From Candidatus Melainabacteria bacterium (GTDB lineage Bacteria > Cyanobacteriota > Vampirovibrionia > LMEP-6097), in assembly GCA_018695135.1 (NCBI GenBank), contig JABHOV010000024.1:1-46294 (forward strand): a DNA stretch of 46,294 nucleotides, written 5' to 3'. The notes beneath the pieces were generated by a model. That model made no database searches. It saw only the letters and a list, made by a program, of their open reading frames with translations, and had not been told where the DNA came from. The position numbers and the translations under genes were made by a program. Positions 41,120 through 46,294 of this stretch are shown here, piece after piece. The first letter of the stretch is position 1, and each line of letters starts with the position of its first letter.

Positions 41120-44100
41120 CTATTGTCCTTGTAAAACTAGTTCAGGGGCCTGGTCGACATCCTTAGCCATAATGTTTTGTACACCGATTACTTTACTGTA
41201 ACCTTTGCCGTTCACTGATACACCAACTGCTCTATCCGATTGTTCGAGCATTGGTCTTCTATGAGTTACGACAATAAACTGAGTATTCTCTGCGTTACGT
41301 CTGATTTTGTGAGCTAGTCTATCAACGTTAACACCGTCAAGCGCTGAATCAACCTCATCAAAGGCATAGAAAGGAGCTGGGTTGCATTGTTGCAGGGCAA
41401 ATAGGAAACTGAGTGCGGTAAGTGATTTCTCGCCACCACTCATCGCTTCTAGCCTTTGCATTTTTTTGCCACGTGGCTGAGCTTTAATGACTAAGCCGCC
41501 ACCAAAAATCTCTTCAGGATCTTCGAGTATTAATTCACCTTGTCCAAACGAAAGATCAGCAAAGATTTCTCTGAAGTAGTCATCGATCTTATTAAAGTTG
41601 ACGAGGAAGCAAGATTTTTTCTCATTCTTGTAGCTGCCGATTTTCTCGATTAGCATTTGGTGTTCTTCATCAAGAACAGCTTTTTTCTCTTCTATTTCGG
41701 TCTTGCGTTCTGCAACATCATCATATTCATGGATTGCATGCATATTAATTGGTTCCATTGAACGCATTTGTTTTTCAATTTTGGTTAATTCGGCTTGTAA
41801 TTTACCAAGATCTTCTTCGGCAATGTCGAGCTCTTCAAGTTCTGGATGCTCTTTGAGTTCTTCGAGTAATTGCTCCAAGTGCTCATTGATGCTAATGAGT
41901 TTTTTCTTGTTTTCAACGATTTTAACTGCTGTTGATTCAAGAGTGCTGGTAACTTCTCCTTTGCGTTGACCGAGTCCTAGTAAGCACGATGAAACTTCTT
42001 CACGCTTACTATGATGTTCACTAAGTAATGCTCTGAGCTTTTCAAGCTCGGTGTCAAGCTTGGTTAGTTCTTCATTAGCTGTAGTGATTTTTTCAAGGTG
42101 TTTAGGCTTTTGTATTTCAAGCTTCTCGGCTTCTTCTTTTGAAATTGCTAGTTTGCTTGAGAGTTTATCAATATTTTGTGAACCAAAGTTTTTCTCAACT
42201 TCTAGAGACTTAGATTCGTTAATGACGTTATTGAGCATGGTTTGATAACGCTTGGCTTCAACTTCAATTTCTCTTGATTCTCTAATAATAGATTCAAGTT
42301 TGGAATCCTTCATCTCGGCAGCTAGTTCTTGTAAGCCACCTTCTTCTCTTTCGATATTGGCATCTATGCTAATAATTTTGCGTGAGGAGTTTTCTTTTTC
42401 ACCAGAAATACTATCAATCTTTTGAGCGCAGTTAGCGATTTCTGCTTTTTCTTTTTCGTAGCTTAGTTTGAGACTTTCCATTTGAGACTCGGTGATACCA
42501 CTTTTGGCTTGTTTGTCACTAAGGTCTTCTTTGAGTTTGCTCAATTTGCTTCTTGACTCGTCTAATTGAGTCTCGAGGTCTTCAATTTCTGTTTGAAGTT
42601 GTTGTACAAATTTGCTAAGTTCTGTTTGTTGTTCTTCTAATCTAACTCTTTCTCTGCCAGTATCAGCGCCAAAGTGAATATTGGATTTGATTGCAGCACC
42701 ACCGGTCATAGCACCACTTCTTTCAATCATGTCACCTTGCATGGTTACCATGCGGTAACGTCCGATTAATTTACGGGCGACTTCTAGGTTCTTGACAACC
42801 AAGGTGTCAGCGAAGGCGTAGAAAAAAGCATCTCTATATTCATTGTCATAATCAACGAGATTGATAGCCCAGTCAATAACTCCAGCTTCTTTGGGTAGAG
42901 GGTATTCGCGTCCTTCTCTTAATTTATTAAGAGGTAAGAAAGTGGCTCTGCCAGCCTTGCGTTCCTTGAGAAATTCAATACATTCTTGCCCGACATAATC
43001 GTCATCTACTACTACCGAGCGTAATCTACCACCGGCAGCTGTTTCAACCGCTACTTGATGTTTGCCGTCTACTCTCCCAAGCTGGGCTAGGGTACCATGT
43101 ACCCCTTCAATATCAAGTACCATCTCTACGGCTCTACCAAAGCCTGCAGCGTTAGCAGCTTGTTCTTGACCATCGAGGTTTGCTAGTTCAGAAGAGACTT
43201 GGCGAAGTTTGATTTCTTGTTTTCTAACTTCTTCTTTGGTCTCCTTGCTTTCTTCTCTAAGAGTTTCAATATTGCGACTATGGAATTCAATGTTTTCTTT
43301 GAGTTCAATCCCGCCGACAGTATCAAATCCAAGTTGCAATTTATGCATCTCGCTTGAAGCTGCTTCAGCTGATTCTCTGTGCTTTAGCAGTTCTTCATTG
43401 AGTAGGGTGATTTTCTCATCAAGCCTTGCCTGTTTTTGCTGTTCTTCAGATTTTTGAGCTTTGAGCGCACTGACTTTGTCTTGAATCTCTATAACACTTT
43501 GAGTGCTCAGGTTAGAGTTTTTACTCTTGGAAAGCATTTCTTGTTGTAGTTCTTCATAACGAGCTTCTTCAGTGCTGATATTTTCTTTGATATTGATGAT
43601 CTCATTGGCGTATTCTTCAGCTTTAAAATCAATCGTTTTAAGTGAACGTTTAAGCTCTTTGATTTCTTTTTCTATATTTGCTTGTTCAGCTTGCTCATCA
43701 GTAATTTGTTTTTCGATATATTCAAGAGCACTTTCTTCTTTGGTAACTTGATCTCTAAGTATTTCTCTTTTGCCGTTGAGTTCGTCTTGTCTCTTACCAC
43801 CAAGTTCTTCAATCTCTTTAGATAGGCGATTAAGTTCAAACTGAGCTTCAGACATCTTTTCGTTGATCTCTGTTTGTTCAATTTGTAGTAGGATCTTTTT
43901 CTCTTTAAGTTCTTCAAGCTCAGTCTCTGTGTGAGTTTTACTGTTGCGAACTTGTCTAATTCTAATAGCCAAGAATTGTCTTTCTAATTCAATACGTCGC
44001 TCTTTGAGTTGTTGATATTTAAGCGCCTGTTCTCTTTGCTGGGCTAGAGTCGCCAGCCTTTCGTTAAGTTCTTTGAGAATAGTTTCTTGTCCTTCTATTC

Positions 44101-44641
44101 TTTCAACTACAACTTCAAGCTCTTTGCCGGCAAGTTCAATCTTGCGATCAAATTCACCAATCCCGGCAATTTCATCAATGATCTTTCTTCTGTCTACAGA
44201 ATTCATGCTGATGATAGATGAAACGTCCCCTTGCATGACAACGTTGTAGCCCTTAGGGCTGATATTATATTTGCCAAGTTTTTCGTGAATATCTCTTAGG
44301 GTAGAACTTTCTTCATTGAGGAAGTATTTACTGTCGTAACCATCTTTTTTGAGTTTGATTCTCCTCCGTACGTTAATTTCTTCGCCGTTCTCTTCATTTA
44401 AAAAAGTAACTTTGACAGAACACTCATTACGTCCGCTGATATTGTTCAGGAGGTCAGTGAGTTTCTCTGCACGCATATTACGGGTAGAGGTTAAACCAAG
44501 GGCAAACATCAAAGAGTCGACGACGTTAGATTTCCCTGAACCATTTGGTCCAGAAATGGCAGTAAAACCATCTAGAATTGGGATTATAGTTTTCTCACCA
44601 AAACTTTTGAAATTATCGAGTTCTATTTCTTTGATTCGCAT
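41120..44641 (-). CDS. smc: chromosome partition protein SMC
   Basis: 1173 aa, full-length SMC ATPase. N-terminal IELDNFKSFGEKTIIPILDG and Walker A GPNGSGKSN; long coiled coil; hinge at ~500-660 (GVHGTLAQLGRVDGKHQVAV; DTLVVKNLEVARKLIGRYRM; RSGAMTGGA); second coiled coil; C-terminal signature LEAMSGGEKSLTALSFLFAL and Walker B FYAFDEVDSALDGVNVDRLA. First gene of smc-scpA-scpB. Condenses and segregates the chromosome. Confidence 0.97.
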   Translation of the reverse strand: MRIKEIELDNFKSFGEKTIIPILDGFTAISGPNGSGKSNVVDSLMFALGLTSTRNMRAEKLTDLLNNISGRNECSVKVTFLNEENGEEINVRRRIKLKKDGYDSKYFLNEESSTLRDIHEKLGKYNISPKGYNVVMQGDVSSIISMNSVDRRKIIDEIAGIGEFDRKIELAGKELEVVVERIEGQETILKELNERLATLAQQREQALKYQQLKERRIELERQFLAIRIRQVRNSKTHTETELEELKEKKILLQIEQTEINEKMSEAQFELNRLSKEIEELGGKRQDELNGKREILRDQVTKEESALEYIEKQITDEQAEQANIEKEIKELKRSLKTIDFKAEEYANEIINIKENISTEEARYEELQQEMLSKSKNSNLSTQSVIEIQDKVSALKAQKSEEQQKQARLDEKITLLNEELLKHRESAEAASSEMHKLQLGFDTVGGIELKENIEFHSRNIETLREESKETKEEVRKQEIKLRQVSSELANLDGQEQAANAAGFGRAVEMVLDIEGVHGTLAQLGRVDGKHQVAVETAAGGRLRSVVVDDDYVGQECIEFLKERKAGRATFLPLNKLREGREYPLPKEAGVIDWAINLVDYDNEYRDAFFYAFADTLVVKNLEVARKLIGRYRMVTMQGDMIERSGAMTGGAAIKSNIHFGADTGRERVRLEEQQTELSKFVQQLQTEIEDLETQLDESRSKLSKLKEDLSDKQAKSGITESQMESLKLSYEKEKAEIANCAQKIDSISGEKENSSRKIISIDANIEREEGGLQELAAEMKDSKLESIIRESREIEVEAKRYQTMLNNVINESKSLEVEKNFGSQNIDKLSSKLAISKEEAEKLEIQKPKHLEKITTANEELTKLDTELEKLRALLSEHHSKREEVSSCLLGLGQRKGEVTSTLESTAVKIVENKKKLISINEHLEQLLEELKEHPELEELDIAEEDLGKLQAELTKIEKQMRSMEPINMHAIHEYDDVAERKTEIEEKKAVLDEEHQMLIEKIGSYKNEKKSCFLVNFNKIDDYFREIFADLSFGQGELILEDPEEIFGGGLVIKAQPRGKKMQRLEAMSGGEKSLTALSFLFALQQCNPAPFYAFDEVDSALDGVNVDRLAHKIRRNAENTQFIVVTHRRPMLEQSDRAVGVSVNGKGYSKVIGVQNIMAKDVDQAPELVLQGQ

Positions 44642-44805
44642 TTACTAATTTTGATCGGTTTTACCCAAGCTTTAGACACTATATATGACGTTTGAACTCT
44701 TGTTAAGGTTCTGTATCTATAATTATTGTAATACAAAATCGAGAGTGCCGGGGGATATTTAGATTAAAATATTAACCAGTGGCTCTATAAGCTGTTAATA
44801 TCGAT

Positions 44806-45456
44806 ATGCGAATGTTGCTTTTTGGTGGAATTAGACAGGATATAGGTTTTATTAATGCTTATGATATGGGTGGCCATAGCTATAAGCCTTGTGCTGCCTT
44901 GGTTAAATCGAATCGTTTTACCACAGCTTATCAATATGCTTCCGGTAATGGTCAATCTTGGGATTTAGCTCAAAAGGAGTCGACTGTAAATCAAGAACAG
45001 ATTTTGAGCTTTTTGGATAGCGCTTTTACTATAGGACTAAGCCAGCAAAAACAGTTTGGTATAGAAGAGCTGCTCAAATTTGTTAATGTAACAGTTGATA
45101 GTATGATTCCAATTAAGACTATTGACCAGCTTCTTATGGTTATAGCTTCTAAAATCAAGGCTTTTGTGACTAGTGCTAGAAAGTCTATTGATAGTTTAAG
45201 TATTGATTTGGAGTTTAAGCCTAAAGCCAAGGGATTGCATGCTGCTCAATTTGAGCTAGTATTCTCGGCTTCCGAAGCTTCTCTGAAGAAGTGCATGTTA
45301 GAGCAGCCCGTAGATTGTGATATCGCTATGAATTCGTCATCGGAGGATATTGAAGTAGATGATATGAGCGGAGAATTTGATAAGTCTGACGAAGATATTA
45401 ATGCCTATGATTGGTCTAAAATTCGAGCTGAAGCAAGAGGTCTTCTTGAGGATTAG
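44806..45456 (+). CDS. hypothetical protein, 216 aa
   Basis: No family recognised. Soluble; the N-terminus MRMLLFGGIRQDIGFINAYD and the Trp/Tyr region FTTAYQYASGNGQSWDLAQK are distinctive. The C-terminal 50 residues are strongly acidic (SSEDIEVDDMSGEFDKSDED). An 8-bp inverted repeat ATATTAAC / GTTAATAT (44769-44776, 44794-44801) sits just before the start and may be an operator. Divergent from smc across 164 bp. Confidence 0.55.
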   Translation: MRMLLFGGIRQDIGFINAYDMGGHSYKPCAALVKSNRFTTAYQYASGNGQSWDLAQKESTVNQEQILSFLDSAFTIGLSQQKQFGIEELLKFVNVTVDSMIPIKTIDQLLMVIASKIKAFVTSARKSIDSLSIDLEFKPKAKGLHAAQFELVFSASEASLKKCMLEQPVDCDIAMNSSSEDIEVDDMSGEFDKSDEDINAYDWSKIRAEARGLLED

Positions 45457-45533
45457 AGTTAAGTTAATACAAATAATAGAGCCTGATAGATTAAATTTCA
45501 TTAAGCCCAAAACAAATCCCAAAATTAGCCGTC

Positions 45534-45580
45534 ACACTATATGTAGGGTTGAGATCTTTGCAGTACACTATATCTTGGGT
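45534..45580 (+). promoter_or_regulatory. pair of NrdR-box-like sites upstream of the ribonucleotide reductase gene
   Basis: ACACTATATGTAGGGT (45534-45549) and ACACTATATCTTGGGT (45565-45580) resemble the NrdR box (consensus near ACACWATATMTTGTGT). Their starts are 31 bp apart, about three helical turns, the usual arrangement. They sit 64-110 bp before the nrd ATG, so NrdR repression of this gene is likely. Confidence 0.7.
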
Positions 45581-45643
45581 CTTGTGAAAGTTCCCAGTTC
45601 AGTTATAGTTAGTAATTCAGGGAGTAAATAAGAAAGGATAATA

Positions 45644-46294
45644 ATGGTACAACAACAAGCGTTAGGGTTAGAGAGAAAAACAGTAGAGGCCGGAGCAGGT
45701 ACTCAGGACAAATACAACAGTATCGTAGATGCGTTATCAGCGAACGATATTCGTTACGCTAGAGATTTATTACTTGAACAAATTAAATTAAGAGTTGGAC
45801 AAAGCGCAAGCTGGGACTCTCCTCAATACCGCGGCGACAAAGGTATACAAAAATCCATCAAACTCGATTACACCAGAGATAGCAAGCTTACGTTTTTTGG
45901 GCTTGAGACTATGCGTGATCGTTATTTTTTGAAAGATGCCAAGAGTGATATTTGCGAAGATACCCAAATGTTTTTTGCCAGAGTTGCAACTGGTGTAGCT
46001 CGTGGTGATAGAGAACATGCGCAAGATCTTTATGACCTTATGTCTAAGAACTGGTTTATGCCAGCGACTCCTGTCTTGGTAAACTCGGCTACAAATAGAG
46101 GAGCGCCAATTAGCTGTTTCTTAAATACAGTTGGTGATTCGATTTCAGATATTTTTAAAACCTATGAAGAGAACGCTTTTCTTGCCAAAGGTGGCGGTGG
46201 TATCGGTACTGACTGGTCTTCAGTGAGAGGGCACAACTCAAGACTTTCTACTGGTGGTACTTCATCTGGTACGGTTCCATTCTTGAAAGTGATG
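45644..46294 (+). CDS. ribonucleoside-diphosphate reductase large subunit (3' cut by window)
   Basis: 217 codons open to the window edge. AAAGG at 45634-45638 precedes the ATG. Residues SKLTFFGLETMRDRYFLKDA, TQMFFARVATGVARGDREHA, WFMPATPVLVNSATNRGAPI then SCFLNTVGDSISDIFKTYEE and AFLAKGGGGIGTDWSSVRGH form the start of the alpha barrel. Cys in PISCFL is the first redox Cys. Whether it is class I (NrdA/NrdE) or class II (NrdJ) cannot be decided without the C-terminus; an nrdB neighbour, if any, is outside. Paired NrdR-like boxes lie upstream. Confidence 0.88.
   Translation, partial: MVQQQALGLERKTVEAGAGTQDKYNSIVDALSANDIRYARDLLLEQIKLRVGQSASWDSPQYRGDKGIQKSIKLDYTRDSKLTFFGLETMRDRYFLKDAKSDICEDTQMFFARVATGVARGDREHAQDLYDLMSKNWFMPATPVLVNSATNRGAPISCFLNTVGDSISDIFKTYEENAFLAKGGGGIGTDWSSVRGHNSRLSTGGTSSGTVPFLKVM

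Noticed and set aside
45377-45631. 84-aa ORF overlapping the NrdR boxes
   Set aside because: It overlaps the end of the 44806 gene in another frame and has no ribosome site; the region is better explained as the nrd leader.
1-46294. rRNA, tRNA, CRISPR arrays, insertion sequences, integrase or phage modules
   Set aside because: No cloverleaf-like or rRNA-like segments, no regularly spaced repeats and no transposase/integrase motifs were seen; the repeats present are palindromic elements.

Overview
The window is an AT-rich bacterial chromosome segment. It has compact operons, many 1-11 nt gene overlaps and divergent starts only tens of bases apart. Gene content suggests a motile, Gram-negative-type (diderm) bacterium: flagellar basal-body genes flgB-flgC-fliE-fliF-fliH-fliI, a kdsC phosphatase of Kdo (LPS core) synthesis, secreted proteins with signal peptides, a complex I subunit (nuoN) and an smc-scpA-scpB condensin operon. 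A cluster of DnaA-box-like sites lies directly upstream of dnaN, where many cyanobacteria carry oriC. This fits a non-photosynthetic relative of Cyanobacteria (Melainabacteria/Vampirovibrionia), but that placement is an inference and no rRNA is present to test it.

Layout: 1-3080 holds a GC-rich hydrolase fragment, a coiled-coil protein and a folate set (folB, pabB, pabC). 3146-5589 (minus) holds an unknown gene, NAD kinase and tlyA. 5614-7625 holds a secreted protein and cysC. 7626-8126 is a non-coding candidate origin, followed by dnaN, a membrane-anchored phosphate-binding-like protein and a small exported protein whose start lies in a perfect palindrome. 11444-16632 holds queG, a small ORF, prs, a small CcoS-like membrane protein, a fibre-like surface protein and nadC. 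16673-17884 is rplK-rplA. 17979-22295 is an accessory stretch: an unknown protein, an FCP1-like HAD phosphatase, a probably broken gene and a DUF4143 ATPase. 22366-25646 (minus) is a coupled histidine kinase / small secreted protein / metzincin protease set. 25659-28027 is nuoN plus a cation-efflux transporter, followed by a PIN toxin-antitoxin pair and leuD. 29304-34142 (minus) is the flagellar operon without fliG. 34265-38537 (minus) holds ruvX, a SpoU methylase, an unknown gene, guaA and kdsC. 38622-44641 (minus) holds an unknown gene, scpB, scpA and smc. The right end holds an unknown gene and the start of a ribonucleotide reductase gene behind a pair of NrdR-box-like sites.

The most unusual theme is an abundance of palindromic repeats, several inserted in frame into conserved enzymes. 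One ~100-bp family occurs once inside nadC and once between genes, with differences concentrated in hairpin loops. A second, shorter family (TTGCGAGCCC...GGGCGTGGCAA type) lies inside pabC (two copies), tlyA (two) and probably pabB. A 32-bp perfect palindrome with direct repeats enlarges queG. Larger nested palindromes end the gene at 17979, split the gene at 20193 and fill the guaA-kdsC gap. The pattern resembles the protein-coding palindromic elements known from Rickettsia.

No rRNA, tRNA, CRISPR array, transposase or integrase was seen.
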